Below, in pieces: positions 28,597-38,188 of a stretch of 64,000 nucleotides of DNA (within the stretch, counting starts at the first letter, position 1; every line of letters starts with the position of its first letter). Made by a program: the position numbers and the translations under genes. Source of the stretch: Microbacterium sp. AG1240 (lineage in GTDB: Bacteria > Actinomycetota > Actinomycetes > Actinomycetales > Microbacteriaceae). The notes under the pieces are model-generated. The model ran no database searches. It was not told where the DNA came from and saw only the letters and a list, made by a program, of their open reading frames with translations. The stretch spans positions 1,116,001 through 1,180,000 of the forward strand of contig NZ_RBXJ01000001.1 of the NCBI RefSeq assembly GCF_003635115.1, in the 5' to 3' direction.

Positions 28597-29196
28597 TCAG
28601 ACGAGCAGCGCCGCGCCGGCGAGGGCGGCAACGCCGAGCGCGACGGCCGCCACGGCGCTCACGCGCGGGTGCGGCCGGACGGCGATGCCCTCGGCCAGTC
28701 CGGTCTCGATCAGACCGCGATCCCGTCGGTCGTGCCAGCGGGTGAGCACCAGGTCGGCCGCGTCTCCGGAGTCGGTTCCCGGCAGGTCGCCGGGGCGTAC
28801 GCCGGTGGCGTCTCCGCCCTTTCGGCGGTGACTGCGCGCGGCGCGGAGCGACGACAGCGAGCCGGGCGCGGGAGCCGCGGTGGCGCGCACACGACGGTTC
28901 GGGGTGTGGAGCGTGAGCGCGTACTGCGTGTCGACGTGGATCAGCGCCTCCCACGGAACGCGGTACTGCGTGAAGACGTTCACCACGGTCACGCCGGCGT
29001 CGTCCACGCCGAGGTAGGGCGCCCACAGCAGGGCCCAGATCAGCGCGGCACCTCCGGCGCACCCGAGCGCGACCGACGGAGCGATCGAGAGACCGCCGGG
29101 CGTCACCAGGGTGATCACGATCGCCACGGCCAGCAGCGCCCACGCCACGTAGCTCAGCACCCTGTTGAACGTCGAGCGGAACACGGTTTCGGCCAT
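28597..29196 (-). CDS. Small membrane protein with PH-like domain
   Basis: A 199-residue protein with two N-terminal transmembrane helices (VLSYVAWALLAVAIVITLV, VALGCAGGAALIWALLW), then a bacterial PH-like segment (YLGVDDAGVTVVNVFTQYRVPWEALIHVDTQYALTLHTPNRRVRATAAP), a charged loop and one C-terminal helix (VSAVAAVALGVAALAGAALLV). It is encoded on the opposite strand between the DppC-type permease and the ATPase gene, so the transporter mRNA would be antisense to it if transcription continues through. A GAGAAT box 6 nt before the ATG suggests a leaderless message. Role unknown. Confidence 0.8.
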   Translation of the reverse strand: MAETVFRSTFNRVLSYVAWALLAVAIVITLVTPGGLSIAPSVALGCAGGAALIWALLWAPYLGVDDAGVTVVNVFTQYRVPWEALIHVDTQYALTLHTPNRRVRATAAPAPGSLSSLRAARSHRRKGGDATGVRPGDLPGTDSGDAADLVLTRWHDRRDRGLIETGLAEGIAVRPHPRVSAVAAVALGVAALAGAALLV

Positions 29197-29258
29197 GCGG
29201 CCATTCTCCCATCCACGATCGTCGCGTCCTCGCGGACGACGGCGGGAAGGATCTCATC

Positions 29259-31022
29259 ATGAGCACCCCCGTCCAGCCGAAAACCCCCGCCCTGGAGATG
29301 ACCGACGTGAGCGTCGACTTCGCGGTCGACGACGTCTGGGTCCCCGCGGCGAAGAACCTGAACTACCGGATCGATCGCGGCCAGGTCGTGGCCGTCGTCG
29401 GCGAGTCGGGTTCGGGCAAGAGCGCGAGCTCGATGGCGATCCTCGACCTGCTGCCCCGCAACAGCCGGGTGCGCGGCAGCATCATGCTCAACGGGCGAGA
29501 GATCACGGGCCTGTCCTCCCGTCAGCTCCGCCAGCTGCGCGGCCCTCAGGTCGCCGCGATCTTCCAGGAGCCCATGACGGCGCTCAACCCCGTGCTGACG
29601 GTGGGCTTCCAGATCATCGAGGCCATCCGCGCGCACACGTCCAAGAGCCCGTCGGAAGCGCGTGAGCGCGCGATGGAGCTTCTGGGCCTCGTGGGGCTCC
29701 CCGACCCGGCGAAGGCGTTCGCGTCGTACCCTCACCAGCTCTCCGGCGGCCAGCGCCAGCGCGCCATGATCGCCCAGGCGATCAGCCTCGACCCGGCCCT
29801 GCTCATCGCCGACGAGCCGACCACGGCCCTCGACGTCACCGTGCAGGCCGAGATCCTCGATCTGCTGCGCGACCTCCGCGACCGCCTCGACTCGGCGATC
29901 CTCCTCATCACCCACGACATGGGCGTGGTCGCCGACCTCGCCGACTGGATCGTCGTGATGAAGGACGGCGAGGTCGTCGAGCAGGGCCCCGTCGCGCAGG
30001 TGCTGCGCGAGCCGCGCGATCCGTACACCAAAGAGCTGCTCGCAGCCGTTCCCCGCCTCGGCGAGGGGTCGGGCGCCGGTGGCAGCGTCGACGTCGTCGA
30101 GGCGCTCGCGCAGGTCGTCGAGGAATCCGCCCACGGCGGCAGCACCGAGACGGCGGCGGATGCTGCGGCAGCCCCCGTCATCGTCGAACCGGTCCTCTCG
30201 CTCGATCGCGTGTCGATCGAGTACGGCAAGCGGGGGAGGGTCGCGGCTTTCCGGGCCGTCGACGAGGTCTCGCTCGCGATCGCGGAGGGCGAGATCCTCG
30301 GCCTCGTCGGCGAGTCGGGGTCGGGCAAATCGACCATCGGTCGTGCGGCGATCGGCCTGCAGCCGATCGCCGACGGGAAGCTCGTGGTCGACGGCGTCGA
30401 CATCAGCGCGGGTGGGCGCAAGCTCATCGGTTCGCTGCGCCGCCGGGTGGGCATCGTCTTCCAGGACCCGTCGTCGTCGCTGAACCCGCGCCTGCCGATC
30501 GGCGAGAGCATCGGCGAGCCGCTGCTGCTCTCGGGCGAGGCCAAGGGTGCTGACCTCAGCCGCCGCGTCGAGACCCTCCTCGACGAGGTGCGCCTGCCCC
30601 GCAGCTACCGCAACCGCTACCCGCACGAGCTGTCGGGCGGTCAGAAGCAGCGCGTCGGCATCGCCCGCGCGCTCGCGCTCAAGCCCCGCCTGCTCGTGGC
30701 CGACGAGCCCACCAGCGCCCTCGACGTCTCGGTGCAGGCGCGCGTGCTCGAACTCCTCGTCGAACTGCAGCGCGAGTACCGTTTCGCGTGCCTGTTCATC
30801 AGTCACGACCTCGCGGTCGTCGACGCGATGGCAGACCGCATCGTCGTGCTCCACAACGGCAAGATCGCCGAGCAGGGCACGCGCGACGAGATCCTCCGTT
30901 CGCCGAAAGAGGCGTACACGCAGCGCCTCATCGCCGCCATCCCGGTGCCCGACCCCGAGGTGCAGGCGGCTCGCCGGGCCCTGCGCCACAAACTCCTGCA
31001 GACCGAGAACGACGCATCCTGA
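29259..31022 (+). CDS. Fused DppD-DppF ABC transporter ATPase
   Basis: A 587-residue cytoplasmic ATPase with two complete nucleotide-binding domains. The first (about 1-270) has Walker A GESGSGKS, signature LSGGQRQR and LLIADEPTTALD. The second (about 310-585) has Walker A GESGSGKST, signature LSGGQKQR and LLVADEPTSALD. Oligopeptide-transporter C-terminal segments follow each domain (DPYTKELLAAVP and EAYTQRLIAAIPVP). It is a natural fusion of the two ATPases that E. coli makes as DppD and DppF, and it energises the DppB/DppC-type permeases encoded just upstream. Confidence 0.94.
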   Translation: MSTPVQPKTPALEMTDVSVDFAVDDVWVPAAKNLNYRIDRGQVVAVVGESGSGKSASSMAILDLLPRNSRVRGSIMLNGREITGLSSRQLRQLRGPQVAAIFQEPMTALNPVLTVGFQIIEAIRAHTSKSPSEARERAMELLGLVGLPDPAKAFASYPHQLSGGQRQRAMIAQAISLDPALLIADEPTTALDVTVQAEILDLLRDLRDRLDSAILLITHDMGVVADLADWIVVMKDGEVVEQGPVAQVLREPRDPYTKELLAAVPRLGEGSGAGGSVDVVEALAQVVEESAHGGSTETAADAAAAPVIVEPVLSLDRVSIEYGKRGRVAAFRAVDEVSLAIAEGEILGLVGESGSGKSTIGRAAIGLQPIADGKLVVDGVDISAGGRKLIGSLRRRVGIVFQDPSSSLNPRLPIGESIGEPLLLSGEAKGADLSRRVETLLDEVRLPRSYRNRYPHELSGGQKQRVGIARALALKPRLLVADEPTSALDVSVQARVLELLVELQREYRFACLFISHDLAVVDAMADRIVVLHNGKIAEQGTRDEILRSPKEAYTQRLIAAIPVPDPEVQAARRALRHKLLQTENDAS

Positions 31023-31099
31023 CCCGATGACGACGCCGGCCGCCGGGCATCCGCCCGGGGGTCGGAAAGGGTCGTGCCCGCTTGCCCTGTCGGGCCGGA

Positions 31100-31105
31100 T
31101 AGACT
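31100..31105 (+). promoter_or_regulatory. -10 box of typA
   Basis: TAGACT; transcription would start near 31112 and give a leader of about 40 nt that contains a GC-rich stem-loop (GGGCCCGATTCCGGGCGCCC). Confidence 0.5.
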
Positions 31106-31152
31106 AGGGGGGCCCGATTCCGGGCGCCCTCCCCGAACCGCAAGGATTATTC

Positions 31153-33063
<1,911 letters not shown>

Positions 33064-33078
33064 GACTCCCGCACCCAT

Positions 33079-33114
33079 GACGAAGGCCCCCGGATCCGTC
33101 CGGGGGCCTTCGTC
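33079..33114. terminator. Bidirectional terminator between typA and the XRE-cupin gene
   Basis: A 16-bp perfect stem (33079-33094 with 33099-33114; GACGAAGGCCCCCGGA with TCCGGGGGCCTTCGTC) around a 4-nt loop, located between convergent genes. Confidence 0.9.
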
Positions 33115-33117
33115 GTG

Positions 33118-33666
33118 TCAGCGCAGTTCCGACACCATGACCGCACTGGTGCCGGGCAGGAGCGCCTCGAACACGTGGGCGGCGTCTCCGGCGTACGACA
33201 GGTAGTCCCCGGGCTCGAGCACGACGGCGGCGTCGGAGGGGCCCACGCGCGCCTGTCCGCCGATCAGCACGACGTGCTCGGTGGTCCCGCGCTGGTGCGG
33301 TGTCGACAGGCGTGGTTCACCGGGCTCGGCCCGGATCAGATAGATGTCCCGACGCGCGTTCGGAAAACTCGCAGACAGCAGCGAGGCGAGATACGGCGCG
33401 GCCGAGGAGGGAACGCCGGGCGCCTCGGCGGCGCGCACGAGCGTCGGCGCGCCCGTCTCCTGGTCGACGAAGACGGCGAACGGCACCCCGAGCGCGTCGG
33501 CGAGAGCCCAGAGCGTCTCCACGCTGGGATTGCCCGAGCCGCCCTCCAACTGCGACACGGTCGCCTTCGACACCCCGGCGCGTCGGGCGAGCTCGGAGAC
33601 GGAGACGCCGGCGGCCTCGCGTTCCCGGCGCAGGGTGTGAGCGATGCGGGGTCCCAGGATCGTCAT
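33118..33666 (-). CDS. XRE-family regulator with cupin domain
   Basis: A 182-residue DNA-binding regulator. The N-terminal helix-turn-helix is clear (RREREAAGVSVSELARRAGVSKATVSQLEGGSGNPSVETLWALADAL). A cupin ligand domain follows (ARVGPSDAAVVLEPGDYLSYAGDAAHVFEAL). It is divergent from azlC-azlD and therefore the likely local regulator of that export pair. The intergenic region holds symmetrical sequences suited to operator function. Ligand unknown; branched-chain amino acids are a reasonable guess. Confidence 0.9.
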   Translation of the reverse strand: MTILGPRIAHTLRREREAAGVSVSELARRAGVSKATVSQLEGGSGNPSVETLWALADALGVPFAVFVDQETGAPTLVRAAEAPGVPSSAAPYLASLLSASFPNARRDIYLIRAEPGEPRLSTPHQRGTTEHVVLIGGQARVGPSDAAVVLEPGDYLSYAGDAAHVFEALLPGTSAVMVSELR

Positions 33667-33668
33667 CT

Positions 33669-33701
33669 GTTCAGTATGTCAAACGATCGTTCAGCTTGAC
33701 T
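33669..33701. promoter_or_regulatory. Candidate operator between the XRE-cupin gene and azlC
   Basis: GTTCAG occurs twice with a 20-bp period (33669-33674 and 33689-33694). GTCAA (33678-33682) and TTGAC (33696-33700) are inverted around the palindrome AACGATCGTT (33682-33691). These overlap the -35 box of azlC and the promoter of the regulator. Confidence 0.5.
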
Positions 33702-33724
33702 AGCCACCCGAGCGCGTTCACACT
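33696..33724 (+). promoter_or_regulatory. Promoter of azlC
   Basis: TTGACT (33696-33701), 17-nt spacer, CACACT (33719-33724), then 7 nt to the ATG, which implies a leaderless or nearly leaderless mRNA. Confidence 0.55.
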
Positions 33725-33731
33725 GTCAGTC

Positions 33732-34499
33732 ATGCGTTCATTCCGGCGAACAGGCGGGCTGCGCGACCCCCTATCGCGTCGAGCCGCCCGGCAGGGGCTC
33801 GCGGTGGCCCTGGCGACGAGCGCCTACGGCATCTCCTTCGGTGCGCTCTCGGTCGCCTCCGGCCTCGACGTCTGGCAGACCTGCGTGCTGAGCCTGTTCA
33901 TGTTCACGGGCGGATCGCAGTTCGCGTTCGTCGGTGTCATCGGCGCGGGAGGGCCCGCCGCGGCTCCCGCCGCCATCGCGTCGTCGGCGCTGCTGGGCGT
34001 GCGAAACGCCGCGTACGCGATGCGCATGTCGCCCGTGGTCGGACGCGGCTTCTGGCGTCGCGCGGCCGCGACCCCCTTCACCATCGACGAGTCGACGGCG
34101 GTCTCGCTCGCGCAGACGACGCCCCGGGCGCGCGCGGTCGGGTTCTGGGTCACCGGCATCGCGATCTACGTCGGCTGGAACATCTCCACCCTGGTGGGTG
34201 CGCTCCTGGGCGACGTGCTGGGGGATCCGAGACAGTACGGGCTGGATGCTGCGGCCGCAGCCGCCTTCCTCGCTCTGCTCTGGCCGCGCCTGAGGGGGCG
34301 GCAGGCGATCGCCGTGGGAGCCGCTGCCGCTGTCGTCGCCGTGCTCCTCACGCCGGGCCTCATGCCCGGTGTGCCCGTCATCGTCGCCGCACTCGTCGCG
34401 CTGGCGGTCGGGTGGTTCAACCTGCTCGGTGGATCGAACCGACGCGGGGGAGCAGCATCCGAGCCGGCCGACACCCCCGAACGGAAGGGCCTGCCGTGA
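33732..34499 (+). CDS. azlC: AzlC-type amino-acid exporter subunit
   Basis: A 255-residue membrane protein of the AzlC family, which with AzlD exports branched-chain amino acids and analogues. It has multiple hydrophobic helices and the family segments GLAVALATSAYGISFGALSVASGL, FMFTGGSQFAFVGVIGAGG, LLGVRNAAYAMRMSP and TPFTIDESTAVSLAQT. The ATG at 33732 fits the promoter spacing. Its TGA overlaps the azlD GTG. Confidence 0.93.
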   Translation: MRSFRRTGGLRDPLSRRAARQGLAVALATSAYGISFGALSVASGLDVWQTCVLSLFMFTGGSQFAFVGVIGAGGPAAAPAAIASSALLGVRNAAYAMRMSPVVGRGFWRRAAATPFTIDESTAVSLAQTTPRARAVGFWVTGIAIYVGWNISTLVGALLGDVLGDPRQYGLDAAAAAAFLALLWPRLRGRQAIAVGAAAAVVAVLLTPGLMPGVPVIVAALVALAVGWFNLLGGSNRRGGAASEPADTPERKGLP

Positions 34500-34810
34500 G
34501 TCTGTGGAACGCCGTGCTGCTCGCCTCGGTCATCTGCGTCGCCGTGAAGGCCGTCGGCTACGCGGTTCCGGGCCACTGGCTCGAAGCCCCCCGCCCGGCC
34601 CGGATCGCCGATCTGCTCACTGTGGCGCTCCTGGCCGCCCTGGTGGCCGTGCAGACCCTCGGGGTGGGGCAGGCGATCGTCGTCGATGCGCGCCTGCCGG
34701 CCGTGCTGGTGGCGGGAGGGCTTCTCGCCGTCCGGGCGCCGTTCCTCGTCGTCGTCGCCGCCGCCGCGGCTGTCGCTGCACTCCTGCGCCTGTGGGGCTG
34801 GGCGAGCTGA
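34496..34810 (+). CDS. azlD: AzlD-type exporter small subunit
   Basis: A 104-residue protein with four hydrophobic segments (NAVLLASVICVAVKAVGYAVPG, ADLLTVALLAALVAVQTL and two more), characteristic of AzlD, the obligatory partner of AzlC. The GTG start overlaps the azlC stop (GTGA), implying coupled translation and a stoichiometric complex. Confidence 0.9.
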   Translation: MSLWNAVLLASVICVAVKAVGYAVPGHWLEAPRPARIADLLTVALLAALVAVQTLGVGQAIVVDARLPAVLVAGGLLAVRAPFLVVVAAAAAVAALLRLWGWAS

Positions 34811-34833
34811 GAGCGGTGCCGAGACGCCGCGGT

Positions 34834-34839
34834 TACACT
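34834..34839 (+). promoter_or_regulatory. -10 box, leaderless start
   Basis: TACACT followed by 6 nt and the GTG at 34846; no ribosome site is present, so the transcript probably begins at the start codon. Confidence 0.55.
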
Positions 34840-34845
34840 GACGCG

Positions 34846-35241
34846 GTGACGACCACGGTATCCCGCCTGCTGACCTGGCTGATCGCTGCGGTGATCGGCG
34901 TCGTGTACGGCACGGCGGCGACCGTCGCGCAGGCCTTCACGATCGGTGTGCTCCCCGTGGGGCTCGTACTCGCCACCGTCGGCACGACCGCTCTCTTCGT
35001 CGCTCTGCGCCTGCTCGTGGGCGACCGGTGGACGACCCTGGCCGGGGGCCTCGGCGCGATCCTCGCGATGGTCGTCTTCTCGGGCACCGGCCCGGGCGGA
35101 TCGGTGATCGTGGCGGCTCCGACCCCCGACACGGAATGGATTCCGCTCACGTGGACCTTCGTCGTGCCGATCATCGTCGCGCTGGTGTTCGCGTGGCCCG
35201 ACACCTCACGCCTCCCCGCGCCCCGTAAACTGGTCGAGTGA
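34846..35241 (+). CDS. Small four-helix membrane protein (DUF6113-like)
   Basis: A 131-residue protein with four predicted transmembrane helices ([83 protein letters not shown]). It resembles the actinobacterial DUF6113 family, which is often found directly upstream of fdxA; the family name is from memory. The stop overlaps the fdxA GTG, so the two are coupled. Function unknown. Confidence 0.75.
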   Translation: MTTTVSRLLTWLIAAVIGVVYGTAATVAQAFTIGVLPVGLVLATVGTTALFVALRLLVGDRWTTLAGGLGAILAMVVFSGTGPGGSVIVAAPTPDTEWIPLTWTFVVPIIVALVFAWPDTSRLPAPRKLVE

Positions 35242-35558
35242 CGTATGTGATCGCTCTTCCGTGCGTGGATGTCAAAGACCGCGCCTGCATCGACGAATGC
35301 CCGGTCGACTGCATCTACGAGGGTGAACGGTCGCTCTACATCCACCCCGACGAATGCGTCGACTGCGGTGCGTGTGAGCCGGTCTGCCCCGTCGAGGCCA
35401 TCTACTACGAAGACGACCTGCCCGAAGAGTGGTCGGACTATTACAAGGCCAACGTCGAATTCTTCGACGACATCGGCTCTCCGGGCGGTGCCGCCAAGGT
35501 CGGCGTGATCGCCAAGGATCACCCGGTCATCTCGGTCCTCCCGCCCCAGGGCGAGTAG
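35238..35558 (+). CDS. fdxA: Seven-iron ferredoxin
   Basis: A 106-residue electron carrier. Cysteines at 9, 17, 21, 25, 40, 43, 46 and 50 match the 7Fe ferredoxin pattern: C9, C17 and C50 for the [3Fe-4S] cluster and C21, C40, C43 and C46 for the [4Fe-4S] cluster, with C25 unligated. The acidic C-terminal extension ([20 protein letters not shown]) is typical of actinobacterial FdxA. GTG start coupled to the upstream gene. Confidence 0.96.
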   Translation: MTYVIALPCVDVKDRACIDECPVDCIYEGERSLYIHPDECVDCGACEPVCPVEAIYYEDDLPEEWSDYYKANVEFFDDIGSPGGAAKVGVIAKDHPVISVLPPQGE

Positions 35559-35562
35559 GCCG

Positions 35563-36669
35563 ATGGGCGTCGCCGATCTCGCCGACTACCCCTGGGACGC
35601 CGTCGCGCCTTACGCCGAGACGGCCCGTCGTCACCCGGGGGGCATCGTCGATCTCTCCATCGGTTCCCCGGTCGACCCCACGCCCGACGTGATCGCAGAC
35701 GCGCTGAAAGCAGCGACCGACGCGCACGCGTATCCCCAGACCGCGGGAACGCCGCTCCTGCGGGAAGCGATCGTGCAGTGGTACGCGCGCCGGCGCGGGG
35801 TGGCGGGCCTCACCCCCGAACACGTGCTCCCGACGGTCGGCTCGAAAGAGCTGGTCGCACTGCTGCCCCTGCTGCTCGGCCTGGGTGCCGGAGACACCGT
35901 CGTGCATCCGCGGGCGGCCTACCCCACCTACGAGGTCGGTGCCCGTCTCGTGGGGGCGACACCGGTCGCCGCCGACGATCCCGCCGACTGGCCCACCGGG
36001 ACGAAGCTCGTCTGGATCAATTCCCCCGGCAATCCCGACGGGCGCGTGCTCGGAGTCGACGACCTCCGCCGTGCCGTGGCACGTGCGCATGAGCTCGGCG
36101 CGGTGCTCGCGTCGGACGAGTGCTACGCCGAGCTCGGCTGGGAGGGGGAGTGGGCGGATTCCGCGGTCCCCAGCATCCTCGATCCTCGCGTCGTCGGCGA
36201 CGACCTCGCCGGCGTGATCTCGGTCTACTCCCTCAGCAAGCAGTCGAATCTCGCGGGATACCGCGCGGCCTTCCTCGCCGGCGATCCGACGATCGTGTCG
36301 AGGCTCCTCACGGGTCGCAAGCATCTGGGCCTGATGCCGCCGGCGCCGGTTCAAGCCGCGATGGTCACGGCCCTCGGCGACGATGAGCACGTCCGCGCCC
36401 AGAAGGCCCGTTACGCCGAGCGCCGGGCCGTGCTGAAGCCGGCGGTCGAGGCCGCCGGGTTCCGCGTCGACCGCAGCGAGGCGGGTCTCTACCTCTGGGC
36501 CACGGAGGGGCGCGATGCCTGGGAGAGCCTGAGCAGGCTCGCCGATCTCGGCATCCTCGCCGGCCCCGGACACTTCTACGGGTCGCACTTCCCGCAGCAC
36601 GTGCGTCTGTCGCTCACCGCGACCGACGAGCGGATCCGCGCGGCGGCCGAGCGGTTGCGGTCGGCGTAG
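35563..36669 (+). CDS. dapC: N-succinyldiaminopimelate aminotransferase
   Basis: A 368-residue PLP aminotransferase of fold type I, catalysing formation of N-succinyl-LL-diaminopimelate in the lysine/diaminopimelate pathway. The PLP lysine is in SLSKQSNLAGYR; INSPGNPDGRV and SDECYAELGW are the other cofactor motifs. The fdxA-dapC order is conserved in actinobacteria (fdxC-dapC in Mycobacterium), which supports DapC over a generic class I aminotransferase. It starts 4 nt after fdxA. dapD and dapE lie 1.5 and 2.5 kb downstream. Confidence 0.92.
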   Translation: MGVADLADYPWDAVAPYAETARRHPGGIVDLSIGSPVDPTPDVIADALKAATDAHAYPQTAGTPLLREAIVQWYARRRGVAGLTPEHVLPTVGSKELVALLPLLLGLGAGDTVVHPRAAYPTYEVGARLVGATPVAADDPADWPTGTKLVWINSPGNPDGRVLGVDDLRRAVARAHELGAVLASDECYAELGWEGEWADSAVPSILDPRVVGDDLAGVISVYSLSKQSNLAGYRAAFLAGDPTIVSRLLTGRKHLGLMPPAPVQAAMVTALGDDEHVRAQKARYAERRAVLKPAVEAAGFRVDRSEAGLYLWATEGRDAWESLSRLADLGILAGPGHFYGSHFPQHVRLSLTATDERIRAAAERLRSA

Positions 36670-36744
36670 ATCCGCCCCTTTTGGTTGCGACCTCCATCAG
36701 ACCGGTCCATCCTTTGGCGGTGTCCGCCGTACCCGCCGACGACT

Positions 36745-36752
36745 TATAGGCT
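36745..36752 (+). promoter_or_regulatory. -10 region of gltA
   Basis: TATAGGCT, about 33 nt before the gltA ATG, followed by an AT-rich leader and a GAGGAGG ribosome site. Confidence 0.6.
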
Positions 36753-36785
36753 GTAAGAACCGATCTGATTTCGCGAGGAGGCGCC

Positions 36786-38081
36786 ATGAGCGACGCGGCA
36801 GCGCAGGACGACAAGGCCACCGTCACCGTCGGCGGCACCACGGCAGAATTCCCGGTCATCCGAGGAACCGACGGCGCCCCGAGCGTCGACATCTCGACGT
36901 TCACCCGGCAGACGGGTCACACGACCCTCGACTACGGGTTCGTCAACACCGCGTCGACGAAGTCGGAGATCACCTTCATCGACGGCGACCAGGGCATCCT
37001 GCGTTACCGCGGCTACCCGATCGGCCAGCTGGCGCAGAACAGCACCTATCTCGAGGTCGCGTGGCTGCTGATCTACGGCGAGCTGCCGACCGCCGACGAG
37101 CTGGCCGCCTTCGACGAGCGCATCCGTCGCCACACCCTTCTTCACGAAGACCTGAAGCGCTTCTTCTCCGCGCTTCCCCACACCGCGCACCCCATGTCGG
37201 TGCTCTCGGCGGCCACGGCGGCGCTCTCGACGTACTACGAGGGCGAGTCCGACCCGCACAACCCCGAGCACGTCGAACTCAACACCGTGCGCATGCTGGC
37301 CAAGCTCCCCGTGATCGCGGCCTACGCGCACAAGAAGAGCGTCGGCCAGGCGTTCCTCTACCCCGACAACTCGCTGGGCTTCGTCGACAACTTCCTCAAG
37401 CTCAACTTCGGCGTGCACTCCGAGCACTACGAGGTCGACCCCGTGATGTCGCGGGCGCTCGAGCGGCTGCTCATCCTCCACGAAGACCACGAGCAGAACG
37501 CGTCGACGTCGACCGTGCGCCTTGTCGGCTCGACGGGCGCCAACCAGTTCTCGTCGATCTCCGCCGGCATCAACGCCCTCTACGGTCCGCTCCACGGGGG
37601 CGCCAACGAGGCGGTGCTGGCCATGCTCGGCCGCATCCGCGACTCCGGCGAGAGCGTCGAGCGTTTCGTGGAGCGCGTGAAGAACAAGGAAGACGGCGTG
37701 AAGCTCATGGGCTTCGGGCACCGGGTCTACAAGAACTACGACCCGCGCGCCAAGCTCGTGAAGGAGTCGGCCGACGAGGTGCTGCAGGCTCTCGGCGTGA
37801 GCGATCCGCTGCTCGATCTCGCGAAGGAGCTCGAGGAGATCGCCCTCCACGACGACTACTTCAAGGAGCGTCGCCTCTACCCGAACGTCGACTTCTACAC
37901 CGGCGTGATCTACAAGGCGATGGGGTTCCCCACGCGCATGTTCACCGTGCTGTTCGCCATCGGCCGACTGCCGGGATGGCTCGCCCACTGGCGCGAGATG
38001 CAGCACGACCCGCAGACCAAGATCGGTCGCCCGCAGCAGCTCTACACGGGAGCGCCCGAGCGCCCCTATCCCGGCGCCTGA
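36786..38081 (+). CDS. gltA: Citrate synthase
   Basis: A 431-residue type II citrate synthase that condenses oxaloacetate and acetyl-CoA. Catalytic and substrate segments are visible: GILRYRGYPIGQLAQ, STSTVRLVGSTGANQFSSISAGINALYGPLHGGANEAVL (catalytic His), GFGHRVYKNYDPRA (second catalytic His) and YPNVDFYTGVIYKAMGFP (catalytic Asp). The start has GAGGAGG upstream. Single-gene unit ended by a long hairpin repeat shared with convergent dapD. Confidence 0.97.
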   Translation: MSDAAAQDDKATVTVGGTTAEFPVIRGTDGAPSVDISTFTRQTGHTTLDYGFVNTASTKSEITFIDGDQGILRYRGYPIGQLAQNSTYLEVAWLLIYGELPTADELAAFDERIRRHTLLHEDLKRFFSALPHTAHPMSVLSAATAALSTYYEGESDPHNPEHVELNTVRMLAKLPVIAAYAHKKSVGQAFLYPDNSLGFVDNFLKLNFGVHSEHYEVDPVMSRALERLLILHEDHEQNASTSTVRLVGSTGANQFSSISAGINALYGPLHGGANEAVLAMLGRIRDSGESVERFVERVKNKEDGVKLMGFGHRVYKNYDPRAKLVKESADEVLQALGVSDPLLDLAKELEEIALHDDYFKERRLYPNVDFYTGVIYKAMGFPTRMFTVLFAIGRLPGWLAHWREMQHDPQTKIGRPQQLYTGAPERPYPGA

Positions 38082-38093
38082 GTTCGCTCGCCC

Positions 38094-38178
38094 GCCTGAC
38101 GACGAAACCCGTTCCTCGCAGCGAAACCCCCGCAGAATGTCGGGGTCTCGCCGGGGGGAACGGGTTTCGTCGTCAGGC
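38094..38178. repeat. 85-nt nested palindrome between gltA and dapD
   Basis: Outer arms of 22 nt (38094-38115 and 38157-38178, beginning GCCTGACGACG) are perfectly complementary. An inner pair, CGAAACCCC (38122-38130) and GGGGTCTCG (38142-38150), has one mismatch. It sits between convergent genes and is probably a bidirectional terminator. Its two-stem plan with CGAAAC/GAGAC motifs resembles family B at 20045 and 21188. Confidence 0.85.
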
Positions 38179-38188
38179 CGGGGCGGCG

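Noticed and set aside
38094..38178. Miniature insertion sequence (MITE) with target duplication
   Set aside because: No flanking direct repeat could be identified on either side, so insertion by a transposase cannot be claimed.
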